From: Nakamurella flava
Lineage (GTDB): Bacteria > Actinomycetota > Actinomycetes > Mycobacteriales > Nakamurellaceae
Assembly: GCF_005298075.1 (NCBI RefSeq)
Contig: NZ_SZZH01000001.1
Location: 558,001-622,000, forward strand
DNA: 64,000 nt
Direction of reading: 5' to 3'
Shown here: positions 16,903 through 25,137 of the stretch, piece by piece
Layout: each line of letters starts with the position of its first letter
How positions within the stretch are numbered: position 1 is the first letter of the stretch
Notes under the pieces: model-generated
The model's database searches: none
The model's input: only the letters and a program-made list of their open reading frames with translations
Told to the model about the DNA's origin: nothing
Position numbers and translations under genes: made by a program

Positions 16903-18180
16903 GTGCATCGACGTTCGATGCGAACCGCCGTCGTCGGGCTGGCCGCCGTGGCCGCCCTGACGCTGGCGGCTTGTGGATCCAAGTCCACGGATAGCGGATC
17001 GACCACGTCGGCCGGAGGCGGCGGGGCTTCCAACTCGGCCTCCCCGTCGGGCAGCACCGCCGCGGGTTCCGGCGGCGCTCTGGCGATCAATCCCGAGGTG
17101 CAGATCGACATCGACGGCAAGGAGGTCCCGGCCGCGACCGGTACCACCGCCGAGTCCTCGGCCAAGCCCGGTGGTGTGACCTGTGCTCCCGGCACCGCGA
17201 TCGCCATGGCCGGCGCGCTCACGGGCGCGAACGCCGCCCTGGGCCTGAACATCCTCTACGGCGCCAAGGTCGCGCTGGACGAGCACAACAAGGCCAACCC
17301 GAACTGCCAGGTCGAGATCAAGCAGTTCGACACCGAGGGTGACCCGCAGAAGGCCACCCAGGTCGCGCCGCAGATCGTCGGCGACTCCAGCGTCATCGGC
17401 CTGCTCGGCCCGGCGTTCTCCGGTGAGACCAAGGCGACCGGCCCGATCTTCAACCAGGCCGGCCTGCTGTCGCTGACCGCCTCGGCGACCAACCCGGCGC
17501 TGACCACCAACGGCTGGACCAACTTCTTCCGTGGTCTGGCCAACGACGCCGTCCAGGGCCCGGCCGTGGCCAAGTACATGGTCAACACCCTGGGCTACAA
17601 GAAGGTCTGCGTCGTCCAGGACAACTCCGACTACGGCGCAGGTCTGGCCGAGGAGATCAAGACCGGCCTGGGCAGCGTCGCCGACACCAGCTGCGCGGCC
17701 GAGGTCAAGACCGGTGACAAGGACTTCACCGCCACCGTCCAGCTCGTCAACGGTGCTGCTCCGGACGCCGTCTTCTACGCCGGCTACTACGCCGAGGCGG
17801 CGCCCTTCGTGCAGCAGCTGCGCGACGCCGGCGTGACCGCGACCTTCGTCTCGGCCGACGGCACCAACGACCCGCAGTTCGTCAGCCAGGCGGGCGGCGC
17901 GGCCAAGGACGCCATCCTGTCCTGCCCGTGCGGACCGGCTCCGGAGGAGTTCGCCAAGACCTACGAGGCCCTCAACGGCCAGGCTCCGGGTGTCTACTCC
18001 ACCGAGGGCTACGACCTGACGACGATCATGCTCAAGGGCATCGACTCCGGCGTGAAGGACCGCGCCGGGCTGGTCGAGTACGTCAAGGGTTACAGCGGCC
18101 AGGGTCTGGCCCGTGAGTACAAGTGGGACGACAAGGGCGAGCTCGCCTCGTCGCTGGTCTGGATCTACAAGGTCGGCTGA
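16903..18180 (+). CDS. livK: Branched-chain amino acid ABC transporter substrate-binding lipoprotein
   Basis: A secreted lipoprotein of 425 aa. The signal peptide ends in the lipobox LAAC (Cys24), followed by a Ser/Gly-rich linker to about residue 65. The Leu/Ile/Val-binding Peripla_BP_6 fold follows: GTAIAMAGALTGANAALG, LNILYGAKVALDEHN, LGPAFSGETKATGPIF, NFFRGLANDAVQGPAVAKYM, DNSDYGAGLAEEIK, DAVFYAGYYAEAAPFVQQLR. It should capture branched-chain or related amino acids outside the membrane for LivHMGF. GTG 16903 has GGAGG six bases upstream; the longer upstream frame lacks a signal-peptide-like start. A hairpin after the stop would favour higher expression than the permease genes. Confidence 0.93.
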   Translation: MHRRSMRTAVVGLAAVAALTLAACGSKSTDSGSTTSAGGGGASNSASPSGSTAAGSGGALAINPEVQIDIDGKEVPAATGTTAESSAKPGGVTCAPGTAIAMAGALTGANAALGLNILYGAKVALDEHNKANPNCQVEIKQFDTEGDPQKATQVAPQIVGDSSVIGLLGPAFSGETKATGPIFNQAGLLSLTASATNPALTTNGWTNFFRGLANDAVQGPAVAKYMVNTLGYKKVCVVQDNSDYGAGLAEEIKTGLGSVADTSCAAEVKTGDKDFTATVQLVNGAAPDAVFYAGYYAEAAPFVQQLRDAGVTATFVSADGTNDPQFVSQAGGAAKDAILSCPCGPAPEEFAKTYEALNGQAPGVYSTEGYDLTTIMLKGIDSGVKDRAGLVEYVKGYSGQGLAREYKWDDKGELASSLVWIYKVG

Positions 18181-18206
18181 CCCACTCCCGCCCGCAGTAC
18201 CGATCG

Positions 18207-18239
18207 CGGCCGGAGCCTTTCTCCGAAGGGCTCCGGCCG
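18207..18239 (+). terminator. Intra-operon hairpin between livK and livH
   Basis: Perfect 11-bp stem, CGGCCGGAGCC (18207-18217) and GGCTCCGGCCG (18229-18239), with an 11-base loop, 26 bases after livK. Partial termination or 3' protection here is the usual way to make more binding protein than permease. Confidence 0.7.
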
Positions 18240-18311
18240 TCGGTCGTTCTCCACCCCATTTGGCATCGCGGGGACGTCGGTCGGCCGGCGTCGTCCTGTT
18301 GAAGGAGCACG

Positions 18312-19349
18312 ATGATCGATCTGGTAGCGCAGGGGAACACGTTCCTCGCTGCACCGATCAACTTCAATGTCGATGGCCTGGGCAACCTGTTCTGGCAGCT
18401 GACCGTGGACGGGCTCGCGTACGGAGCCATCTACGCCCTGGTCGCCGTCGGGTACACCCTGGTCTACGGCGTCCTGAGGTTGATCAACTTCGCCCACTCC
18501 GAGATCTTCATGCTCGGTATGTTCGGCCAGTACGCCGTTCTCATGCTGCTGGGCTTCACGCCGAGCGGCAACGTCTACAGCGAGGGCATGGTCATGACGA
18601 TCGTGTACCTCGGTATCGCCCTGATCGGCGGCATGGCCGTCGCCGGCGGCGCCGCGGTCGGTCTGGAGCGGCTGGCCTACCGGCCGCTGCGCAAGCGCAA
18701 CGCGCCCGCCCTGGTCTTCCTCATCACCGCGATCGGTGCCTCATTCGTCCTGCAGGAATTCGTGCACTACGTGCTGCCGAACCTGACCGGGGGCGACCTC
18801 GGCGGCGTGAACGCGCAGGTCCCGATCCGGCTGGTGCAGCCCGAGACCCAGTTCACGATCTTCAACGCGAACGTCACCAACATCACCCTGATCATCCTGG
18901 TCGCCGCGGTCATCCTGGCCGTCGGCACCGACACGTTCGTGAACCGCACGAAGTTCGGCCGCGGCATCCGCTCCGTCGCCCAGGATCCGACCACCGCGAC
19001 GCTGATGGGCGTCTCGCGGGAACGGGTCATCATGCTGACCTTCCTCATCGGCGGTGTGCTGGCCGGGGCGGCCGCGCTGCTCTACACGCTGCGGGTCCCC
19101 AACGGGGTCATCTACTCCGGCGGCTTCATCCTCGGCATCAAGGCGTTCTGCGCCGCGGTGCTCGGCGGTATCGGCAACCTGCGCGGTGCGCTGCTCGGCG
19201 GTCTGATCCTCGGCGTCATGGAGAACTACGGCCAGGTCCTGTTCGGCACCGGCTGGCGCGACGTCGTCGCGTTCGTCCTGCTGATCCTGATCCTGATGTT
19301 CCGGCCGACCGGTCTGCTCGGCGAGTCGTTGGGGAGGGCCCGGGTATGA
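18312..19349 (+). CDS. livH: Branched-chain amino acid ABC transporter permease LivH
   Basis: A 345-residue integral membrane protein with about 8 helices. It has the LivH signatures GAIYALVAVGYTLVYGVLRL near the N-terminus, the EEA-like loop region FGRGIRSVAQDPTTATLMGV that docks with the ATPases, and GGIGNLRGALLGGLILGVME near the C-terminus. It forms the channel together with LivM. The ATG lies after GAAGGAG. It overlaps livM by 4 bases. Confidence 0.93.
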   Translation: MIDLVAQGNTFLAAPINFNVDGLGNLFWQLTVDGLAYGAIYALVAVGYTLVYGVLRLINFAHSEIFMLGMFGQYAVLMLLGFTPSGNVYSEGMVMTIVYLGIALIGGMAVAGGAAVGLERLAYRPLRKRNAPALVFLITAIGASFVLQEFVHYVLPNLTGGDLGGVNAQVPIRLVQPETQFTIFNANVTNITLIILVAAVILAVGTDTFVNRTKFGRGIRSVAQDPTTATLMGVSRERVIMLTFLIGGVLAGAAALLYTLRVPNGVIYSGGFILGIKAFCAAVLGGIGNLRGALLGGLILGVMENYGQVLFGTGWRDVVAFVLLILILMFRPTGLLGESLGRARV

Positions 19350-20590
19350 GCACTCCAGTCAACAAGGCCGCCAAGCCCGCCGGCACCGGCAACCCGGGCT
19401 TCGACGAGCGGCCCAAGCACGGTGTCGGCGACCGTTTCCGGTCCTGGTGGAACGCCCAGTCGCGGCCCGCGCAGTGGGCCTACGGTCTGCCGTTCATCCT
19501 CCTGATCGCCCTGCTGCCGATCCTGAATATCCCGGTCCTGACCACCGAGGGCACCAACTTCGGCGGCGTCATGGCCCAGTTCGGCATGTACGCGCTGATC
19601 GCCATCGGGCTGAACGTGGTGGTCGGCCAGGCCGGTCTGCTCGACCTCGGCTACGTCGGTTTCTACGCGGTCGGCGCCTACACGATCGCCCTGCTGACCA
19701 GCCCGGACAGCCCGTGGAACCAGACCGGGGAGGGCGGCTGGCTGTCCTCGCAGTGGGCCTGGCTGGCCTGCCTGCCGCTGGCCGTGGCCATCACGGCCAT
19801 CTCGGGCCTGCTGCTCGGCTCGCCGACCCTGCGACTGCGGGGTGACTACCTGGCCATCGTGACCCTCGGCTTCGGTGAGATCGTCCGGCTGCTGGCCGAC
19901 AATCTGTCCGACATCACCGGCGGCGGTCGCGGTCTCTCCCAGGTCGCCTACCCCCGGCTGGGCACCAGCGAGACCAATCCGCTCGGCGTCTTCTCCGCCG
20001 GTTACAACGACGGCACCCTGAACAGCGGCGTCTACTGGTACTGGGTGTCGGTCGTGCTGATCGTCCTGGTGTTGCTGTTCGTCGGCAATCTCGAACGGTC
20101 GCGGGTCGGCCGGGCCTGGGTGGCCATCCGCGAGGACGAGGACGCGGCCGAGATCATGGGCGTGCCCACGTTCAAATTCAAGCTGTGGGCCTTCGTCATC
20201 GGCGCCGCCATCGGCGGACTCTCCGGGGCCCTCTACGCCGGTCAGGTGCAGTTCGTCGTGCCGACGAACTTCAACGTCATCAACTCGGTGCTGTTCCTGT
20301 GCGCCGTCGTCCTCGGCGGCCAGGGCAACAAGCTGGGCGTCATCCTCGGGGCGTTCATCATCGTGTACCTGCCGAACTTCTTCCTCGGCCGGACCGAGCT
20401 GTTCGGCATCCCGATCGACGGCGATTCCATCGCCGAGTACAAGTACCTGTTCTTCGGCATCGCCCTGATGGTGCTGATGATCTTCCGGCCGCAGGGTCTG
20501 CTGCCGGTGCGGCAGAAGCTGCTCACCTATGGTCGGGAATTGTTCGTGGCCGCGCGTCGGCGCGAGCAGGCGGAGGGAGGCAGCAAGTGA
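19346..20590 (+). CDS. livM: Branched-chain amino acid ABC transporter permease LivM
   Basis: A 414-residue membrane protein, longer than LivH because of a polar N-terminal cytoplasmic segment of about 45 residues. Hallmarks are YALIAIGLNVVVGQAGLLDL, LGSPTLRLRGDYLAIVTLGF, the ATPase-docking loop VGRAWVAIREDEDAAEIMG and VVLGGQGNKLGVILGAF. ATG 19346 overlaps the livH stop as ATGA. Its stop overlaps livG as GTGA. Confidence 0.93.
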   Translation: MSTPVNKAAKPAGTGNPGFDERPKHGVGDRFRSWWNAQSRPAQWAYGLPFILLIALLPILNIPVLTTEGTNFGGVMAQFGMYALIAIGLNVVVGQAGLLDLGYVGFYAVGAYTIALLTSPDSPWNQTGEGGWLSSQWAWLACLPLAVAITAISGLLLGSPTLRLRGDYLAIVTLGFGEIVRLLADNLSDITGGGRGLSQVAYPRLGTSETNPLGVFSAGYNDGTLNSGVYWYWVSVVLIVLVLLFVGNLERSRVGRAWVAIREDEDAAEIMGVPTFKFKLWAFVIGAAIGGLSGALYAGQVQFVVPTNFNVINSVLFLCAVVLGGQGNKLGVILGAFIIVYLPNFFLGRTELFGIPIDGDSIAEYKYLFFGIALMVLMIFRPQGLLPVRQKLLTYGRELFVAARRREQAEGGSK

Positions 20591-21591
20591 GTCGCGATTC
20601 CGAATCGCAGCACGACCCGGGCGGCATCGAGGCCGGGGCCGAGGTCGGCGAAGCCTTCCGCGCGGTTGAAGGCGCCGATTTCGACGCTCCACTCGAGCCG
20701 GAACGGGCCGACGAGGCGGTGGCGGTCGACGTCACCGACGTCGCGCCCGAACTGGCCGATCCGGCAGTCGTGGCCGAGATCGTCGCCCCCACGCGGGAGA
20801 TCGAGACCCCCGTCGGCGAGCCGCTCGTCGAGTTGGACAAGGTCACCGTCAAGTTCGGCGGTCTGACCGCGCTGGACAATGTCACCTTCACCATCCGGCG
20901 GGGCGAGATCCTCGGCCTCATCGGGCCGAACGGGGCCGGCAAGACCACCTGCTTCAACGCGATGACCGGGGTCTACCGGCCGACCTCGGGCACGGTGACG
21001 TTCGACAACCAGGTGATGGCCAAGCTCAAGCGCAACCAGATCACCCGGCTCGGCATCGCCCGCACCTTCCAGAACGTGCGGTTGTTCGGCGAGATGACGG
21101 CGCTCGAGAACGTCGTCGTCGGCACCGACGCCCGGCACAAGACCTCGGTTCCCGGGGCCACGTTCCGCACCGCGCGGCATCGTCACGAGGAACGCGACGC
21201 CATCGACCGGGGCATGGCGCTGCTCGAGTTCGTCGGCATCGGCGCGCGGGCCACCGAGAAGGCCCGCAACCTGCCGTACGGCGATCAGCGGCGCTTGGAG
21301 ATCGCCCGGGCGCTGGCCACCGAGCCGAAGCTGCTGTGCCTCGACGAGCCGGCGGCCGGGTTCAACCCGGCCGAGAAGGTCGCCCTGATGGACCTGATCC
21401 GCAAGATCCGCGCCGATGGGTACACGGTGCTGCTGATCGAGCACGACATGCGCCTGGTCATGGGCGTCACCGACCGGATCGTGGTGCTCGAGTTCGGCAA
21501 GAAGATCGCCGACGGCCTGCCGTCGGAGATCCGCGACAACCCGGCCGTCGTCGCGGCCTACCTGGGGGTGCCTGACGATGCCACTGCTTGA
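20587..21591 (+). CDS. livG: Branched-chain amino acid ABC transporter ATPase LivG with acidic N-terminal extension
   Basis: A 334-residue ATPase. Residues 80-330 form the standard LivG domain: Walker A GPNGAGKTT, Q-loop FQNVRLFGEM, signature LPYGDQRRLEIARAL (Gly-Asp-Gln in place of the usual Gly-Gln-Gln), Walker B LLCLDEPAAG, H-loop LLIEHDM and the LivG tail VVAAYLGV. The first 80 residues are an unusual Asp/Glu/Ala/Val-rich stretch that other LivG proteins lack. GTG 20587 has GGAGG upstream and overlaps livM, so the extension is probably translated; I see no good start nearer the ATPase domain. Confidence 0.9.
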   Translation: MSRDSESQHDPGGIEAGAEVGEAFRAVEGADFDAPLEPERADEAVAVDVTDVAPELADPAVVAEIVAPTREIETPVGEPLVELDKVTVKFGGLTALDNVTFTIRRGEILGLIGPNGAGKTTCFNAMTGVYRPTSGTVTFDNQVMAKLKRNQITRLGIARTFQNVRLFGEMTALENVVVGTDARHKTSVPGATFRTARHRHEERDAIDRGMALLEFVGIGARATEKARNLPYGDQRRLEIARALATEPKLLCLDEPAAGFNPAEKVALMDLIRKIRADGYTVLLIEHDMRLVMGVTDRIVVLEFGKKIADGLPSEIRDNPAVVAAYLGVPDDATA

Positions 21592-22297
21592 GATCAAGGA
21601 CATGACGGTCGGTTACGGCCGGATCGAGGCGCTGCACGGCATCTCGTTGACCGTCGAGCAGGGCGAACTGGTCACCCTCATCGGGGCCAACGGCGCCGGC
21701 AAGACGACGACGATGCGGGCCATCTCCGGGATCCGGCCGTTGAGCCGCGGGTCGATCATCTTCGACGGCCAGGACATCACGAAGATGAAGCCGCACGTCC
21801 GCGTCACCGAGGGCATCATCCAGGCCCCCGAGGGGCGCGGCGTGTTCCCGGGGATGACCGTCCAGGAGAACCTGGACATGGGCCACTACGGCCGGAAATT
21901 TCCGTCGAAGGCCGAGTACAACCAGACGCTGGAGAAGGTCTACGGCCTGTTCCCGCGGCTGGCCGAACGCCGCACGCAGATGGGCGGCACCATGTCCGGC
22001 GGCGAGCAGCAGATGGTCGCCATCGGCCGGGCCCTCATGGCCCGGCCGCGGGTGCTGCTGCTCGACGAGCCGTCCATGGGTCTGGCGCCGATGATCATCC
22101 AGCAGATCTTCCGGATCATCTCGGACATCAACGCCGAGGGGACGACCATCCTGCTGGTCGAGCAGAACGCCCAGCAGGCGCTGTCCCGTTCGCACCGGGC
22201 CTACATCCTGGAGACCGGTGAGGTCGTCAAGACCGGGCCCGGCAAGGAACTGCTCGCCGACCCGGCCATCAAGGAGGCCTACCTCGGCGTGGCCTGA
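21578..22297 (+). CDS. livF: Branched-chain amino acid ABC transporter ATPase LivF
   Basis: A 239-residue ABC ATPase with Walker A GANGAGKTT, the LivF-specific APEGRGVFPGMTVQENLDMG, signature MSGGEQQMVAIGRAL, Walker B VLLLDEPSMGLAP and H-loop ILLVEQN. It pairs with LivG to drive the LivHM channel. Its ATG lies 14 bases inside the end of livG, so translation is coupled. The gene closes the liv operon, and a hairpin terminator follows. Confidence 0.94.
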   Translation: MPLLEIKDMTVGYGRIEALHGISLTVEQGELVTLIGANGAGKTTTMRAISGIRPLSRGSIIFDGQDITKMKPHVRVTEGIIQAPEGRGVFPGMTVQENLDMGHYGRKFPSKAEYNQTLEKVYGLFPRLAERRTQMGGTMSGGEQQMVAIGRALMARPRVLLLDEPSMGLAPMIIQQIFRIISDINAEGTTILLVEQNAQQALSRSHRAYILETGEVVKTGPGKELLADPAIKEAYLGVA

Positions 22298-22318
22298 CGC
22301 CTCTGCTCAGCGCGCTCG

Positions 22319-22353
22319 AACGCGGAACCCCGTGCTGGTGGGGGTTCCGCGTT
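22319..22353 (+). terminator. Terminator of the liv operon
   Basis: Perfect 13-bp stem, AACGCGGAACCCC (22319-22331) and GGGGTTCCGCGTT (22341-22353), loop of 9 bases, 21 bases after the livF stop. The stem ends in TT and is followed by tcggcgtttcg. Confidence 0.75.
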
Positions 22354-22438
22354 CGGCGTTTCGCGAGCCGGTGGTCCTCGGCGACGGGAATGAGGTGAGA
22401 TGCACCCGAGCACGTCTCGATCTGCGGAGGGGAACGGT

Positions 22439-23083
22439 ATGAGCCACGAGGCCGCTGAGATGCAGGCGTCGGCCGCCGAACGCCTGACGTTCTTCTCCGA
22501 TGCGGTGGTCGCCATCGCGATGACCCTGCTGGCCCTGGAGCTGCCGGTTCCCGAGGGGCTGTCCATAGCCGAGTTGTGGCACTCGGTCAGCGACGGATGG
22601 TTCGAGTACGCGGCGTTCGTCCTCAGCTTCGTCGTGATCGCCCAGCAGTGGACCGGTCATCACCGCCTGTTCAGGTACGTCTTCGCGACCGACCGCACGC
22701 TCGTCACGCTGAACTTCCTGTGGCTTTTCGCGATAGTCGTGACGCCGTTCGCCACCAAGCTGCTCAGCCCCGAGAATGCGGGGGAGGGCGGCGAGAACAC
22801 TTCGCAGCCGCTGCGTTTCACGTTCTACGCGCTGGTGCAGATCCTGGCCGGGGTCGCGATGCTGCTGATCATGCGGCACCTGCGGGCCGCCCGGTTGGCC
22901 CGGACCGACAACGACATGTACGGCCCTGGCTGGTACCTCAACATGCTGTACGTCGTGGCCGCGTTCGTGACCTCGATCCCCGTCGCGTTCCTGACCAATT
23001 GGGCGTTTCTGTTGTGGATCGTGGTGCCCCCGGTGGCCGACGCGATCACCCAACGATGGCGGGGCCGGACAGCGGCGCGCTGA
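22439..23083 (+). CDS. TMEM175 / DUF1211 family potassium channel-like membrane protein
   Basis: A 214-residue protein with six predicted membrane segments. The first carries the TMEM175 filter-like signature RLTFFSDAVVAIAMTLLAL (F19-S20-D21). Later segments include QQWTGHHRLFRYV and LNFLWLFAIVVTPFATKLL. Bacterial TMEM175 proteins form tetrameric leak K+ channels. ATG 22439 has GGAGGGG upstream; an earlier ATG at 22400 lacks a good site. It is convergent with a phosphoribosyltransferase gene, 6 bases apart. Confidence 0.87.
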   Translation: MSHEAAEMQASAAERLTFFSDAVVAIAMTLLALELPVPEGLSIAELWHSVSDGWFEYAAFVLSFVVIAQQWTGHHRLFRYVFATDRTLVTLNFLWLFAIVVTPFATKLLSPENAGEGGENTSQPLRFTFYALVQILAGVAMLLIMRHLRAARLARTDNDMYGPGWYLNMLYVVAAFVTSIPVAFLTNWAFLLWIVVPPVADAITQRWRGRTAAR

Positions 23084-23089
23084 GGTCGG

Positions 23090-23590
23090 TCAGTGGGTCG
23101 ACGCGCCGGTCACCGGCGGCTCGGCCGACCACGGAAAGACGATCCACTTGTCGGTGTTGCGCCACGTCCAGTCGGGCGCGAACACGGTCTGCGGCTTGGT
23201 GTAGAAGCACGCACTCCGCACCTCGGCGCCCATCTTGACCAGGATGTCGACGGCCAACTGCAGGGTCAGGCCCGACTGGGAGACGTCGTCGGCGATGAGC
23301 ACCTTGGTCCCGGCCAACGACGACCCGTCCAGGTGCGGCGGCAGCAGCAGCGGCTCCGGCAGCGTTTCGTCGACCCCGGTGTACAGCTCGACGTTCAGCG
23401 ACCCGCAGCTCTTCACGCCGAGCGCGTAGGCCAGGGCCCCGCCGACCAGCAGGCCGCCCCGGGCGATGGCGATGACGACGTCCGGCACGAACCCGTCGTC
23501 CGCGATCTGCTGGGCCAGTTCGCGGGTGGCCGTCCCGACCTCACCCCACGGCAGGATCTCGCGGGCGGGGGCGGCGTCGGTCGTCGTCAT
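23090..23590 (-). CDS. Purine-type phosphoribosyltransferase
   Basis: A 166-residue type I PRTase. The PRPP-binding loop is VLIADDVSQSGLTL (97-110), with the two acidic residues and Gly in place but Ser for the usual Thr. VVIAIARGGLLVGGALAYAL supplies the pyrophosphate-binding PPi loop, and the C-terminal TWRNTDKWIVFPWS resembles xanthine/guanine PRTases (Gpt/Xpt). It would convert a free purine base plus PRPP to a nucleotide. It lies head-to-head with the urate-degradation genes, so salvage and breakdown of purine bases are next to each other. Confidence 0.85.
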   Translation of the reverse strand: MTTTDAAPAREILPWGEVGTATRELAQQIADDGFVPDVVIAIARGGLLVGGALAYALGVKSCGSLNVELYTGVDETLPEPLLLPPHLDGSSLAGTKVLIADDVSQSGLTLQLAVDILVKMGAEVRSACFYTKPQTVFAPDWTWRNTDKWIVFPWSAEPPVTGASTH

Positions 23591-23717
23591 GGAGATCAGG
23601 ATAGGTGTCGGGGGTCGGGCCGGACGGCCGTTCGGTCAGCCACGATCCGGGCTGACGACAGGAAGCTGGAGTGACCGCACGCCGGGCGCGTCCATCTGCA
23701 TCGGTCGGCCGGCCGGA

Positions 23718-23731
23718 CCGGATATATCCGG
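23718..23731. promoter_or_regulatory. Palindrome upstream of the urate operon promoter
   Basis: CCGGATATATCCGG is a perfect 14-bp palindrome ending 20 bases before the -35 box of the urate operon. Part of it (GATATATCCG) and a following GAGAACA recur at 29812-29827, in the leader of the second purine operon. It could be an activator site; which protein binds it is unknown. Confidence 0.4.
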
Positions 23732-23750
23732 ACAGACCACGCCGAGAACA

Positions 23751-23779
23751 TTGACAGTTTGTTGAAGCGGGCCTAATTT
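23751..23779 (+). promoter_or_regulatory. Urate operon promoter
   Basis: A consensus -35 TTGACA (23751-23756) is separated by exactly 17 bases from a -10 TAATTT (23774-23779), remarkably canonical for this genome. Transcription should start near 23786, inside the first of two palindromic operators, so a repressor there would block it. Confidence 0.8.
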
Positions 23780-23814
23780 CTGTTCAACAGAAGTTCTCTT
23801 CCGCAGTCCGGAAG
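23778..23814 (+). promoter_or_regulatory. Tandem palindromic operators, probably for the IclR regulator
   Basis: Two palindromes of the form TTCYG-N5-CRGAA: TTCTGTTCAACAGAA (23778-23792, perfect) and TTCCGCAGTCCGGAA (23799-23813, part of CTTCCG-N5-CGGAAG). Their centres are 21 bp apart, two helical turns, so two dimers would sit on the same face. The first overlaps the -10 and start point. The same motif precedes the DUF6986 gene and iclR itself. Confidence 0.65.
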
Positions 23815-23845
23815 GAACCCGCCTCCCAACGACTGTGAGGTTCGG

Positions 23846-24217
23846 ATGTCATTGTCGACCCACGTGCTGGATGCCGCCACCGGCCGCCCAGCCAGCGGAG
23901 TCGCCCTGCGCCTGTCGCGCCAGGCCCCCTCTCCCGATGATCGTTGGGAGGAGGACGTCGGCGGAGTCACCGACGCCGACGGCCGTCACCGGTTTGCCCG
24001 GGCTCGCGGCGACGGCCCGGACGCCAGGACGACCGAGGAATTCCCCGCCGGCGTCTACCGCCTGAGCTTCGCCACCGGCGACTACTTCGCCGCCACCGGC
24101 CAGACCGGGTTCTACCCCGAGGTCACGGTCACCTTCCAGGTCACCGACCCGCAGGCCCATCACCACGTCCCGCTGCTGCTGTCGCCCTACGCCTTCTCCA
24201 CCTACAAAGGGAGCTGA
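23846..24217 (+). CDS. pucM: 5-hydroxyisourate hydrolase
   Basis: A 123-residue transthyretin-like enzyme that hydrolyses 5-hydroxyisourate, the unstable product of urate oxidase, to OHCU. The family pattern is complete: STHVLDAATGRPASGV at the N-terminus (H6), an Arg/His-rich centre, GFYPEVTVTFQV and the C-terminal tetrapeptide YKGS, which distinguishes the enzyme from vertebrate transthyretin. It is the first gene of the operon, 7 bases upstream of urate oxidase. The next enzyme of the path, OHCU decarboxylase, is not beside it. Confidence 0.93.
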   Translation: MSLSTHVLDAATGRPASGVALRLSRQAPSPDDRWEEDVGGVTDADGRHRFARARGDGPDARTTEEFPAGVYRLSFATGDYFAATGQTGFYPEVTVTFQVTDPQAHHHVPLLLSPYAFSTYKGS

Positions 24218-24223
24218 TCCATC

Positions 24224-25132
24224 GTGGCTGTTTCGCTCGGACACAACCAGTACGGCAAGGCCGAGACCCGCGTGGTCCGCGTCTACCGCGACTCCGACCC
24301 GCACGAGATCGTCGACTACAACGTCAGTGTCGCGCTGTCCGGCGACTTCGAGGACATCCACCACACCGGCGACAACGCCAACTGCCTGACCACCGACGCC
24401 ACCAAGAACACGGTGAACGCGTTCGCCAAGGAGCACGGCGAGGCGGCCCGCCAGCCGGAGTCGTTCGGCATCGCCCTCGCCAAGCACTTCGTGGACGACA
24501 CCGCCCCGGTGAGCCGCGCCCGCATCAAGATCGAGATGTACCCGTGGAACCGTCTGCAGCACGACGGCACCCCGCACCCGCACGCCTTCGCCCGCTCGGG
24601 CGAGTTCGTGCGTACCGCCACCGTCACCTACGACGGCGAGAACCTCTACGTCGTGTCCGGGGTCAAGGACTACACCGTCCTGAAGACCACCGACTCGGAG
24701 TTCCACGGCTTTCTCACCGACCGGTACACCACCCTGCAGCCCACCACCGACCGCGTGATGGCCACCTCGGTGACCGGCCAGTGGCTGCACACCGACACCG
24801 AGCAGGACTGGTCCAAGTCCTTCGACCAGGTCGTCGCGACCATGAGCAGCGTGTTCGCCGGCCACCACAGCCTGGCCCTCCAGCAGACGATGTACGCGAT
24901 GGGCGAGGCCATCATCACCGAGCAGCCGGAGATCGGCGAGGTCCGCTTCTCCCTGCCCAACAAGCACCACTTCGTCGTCGACCTCTCGCCCTTCGGGCTG
25001 GAGAACGACAACGAGGTGTTCTACGCCGCGGACCGCGCCTACGGCCTCATCGAGGGCACCATCCGCAACGACGCCTTCCTCGACCGCGCTCCGGCCGCCG
25101 GTGCCGCCTTCGATCCCGGTCAGGGCTGGTAA
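24224..25132 (+). CDS. uox: Urate oxidase (uricase)
   Basis: A 302-residue cofactor-free oxidase converting urate, O2 and water to 5-hydroxyisourate and H2O2. Catalytic positions are visible: Lys in NQYGKAE (K12), Thr57 in LTTDATKNTV, and the Asn-Lys-His segment FSLPNKHHFVVDL. RIKIEMYPWNRL and VSGVKDYTVLKTTDSEFHGF are also typical. Start is GTG 24224. It is followed after 5 bases by the permease gene. H2O2 produced here needs a catalase, which is not in the window. Confidence 0.95.
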   Translation: MAVSLGHNQYGKAETRVVRVYRDSDPHEIVDYNVSVALSGDFEDIHHTGDNANCLTTDATKNTVNAFAKEHGEAARQPESFGIALAKHFVDDTAPVSRARIKIEMYPWNRLQHDGTPHPHAFARSGEFVRTATVTYDGENLYVVSGVKDYTVLKTTDSEFHGFLTDRYTTLQPTTDRVMATSVTGQWLHTDTEQDWSKSFDQVVATMSSVFAGHHSLALQQTMYAMGEAIITEQPEIGEVRFSLPNKHHFVVDLSPFGLENDNEVFYAADRAYGLIEGTIRNDAFLDRAPAAGAAFDPGQGW

Positions 25133-25137
25133 CTCCG

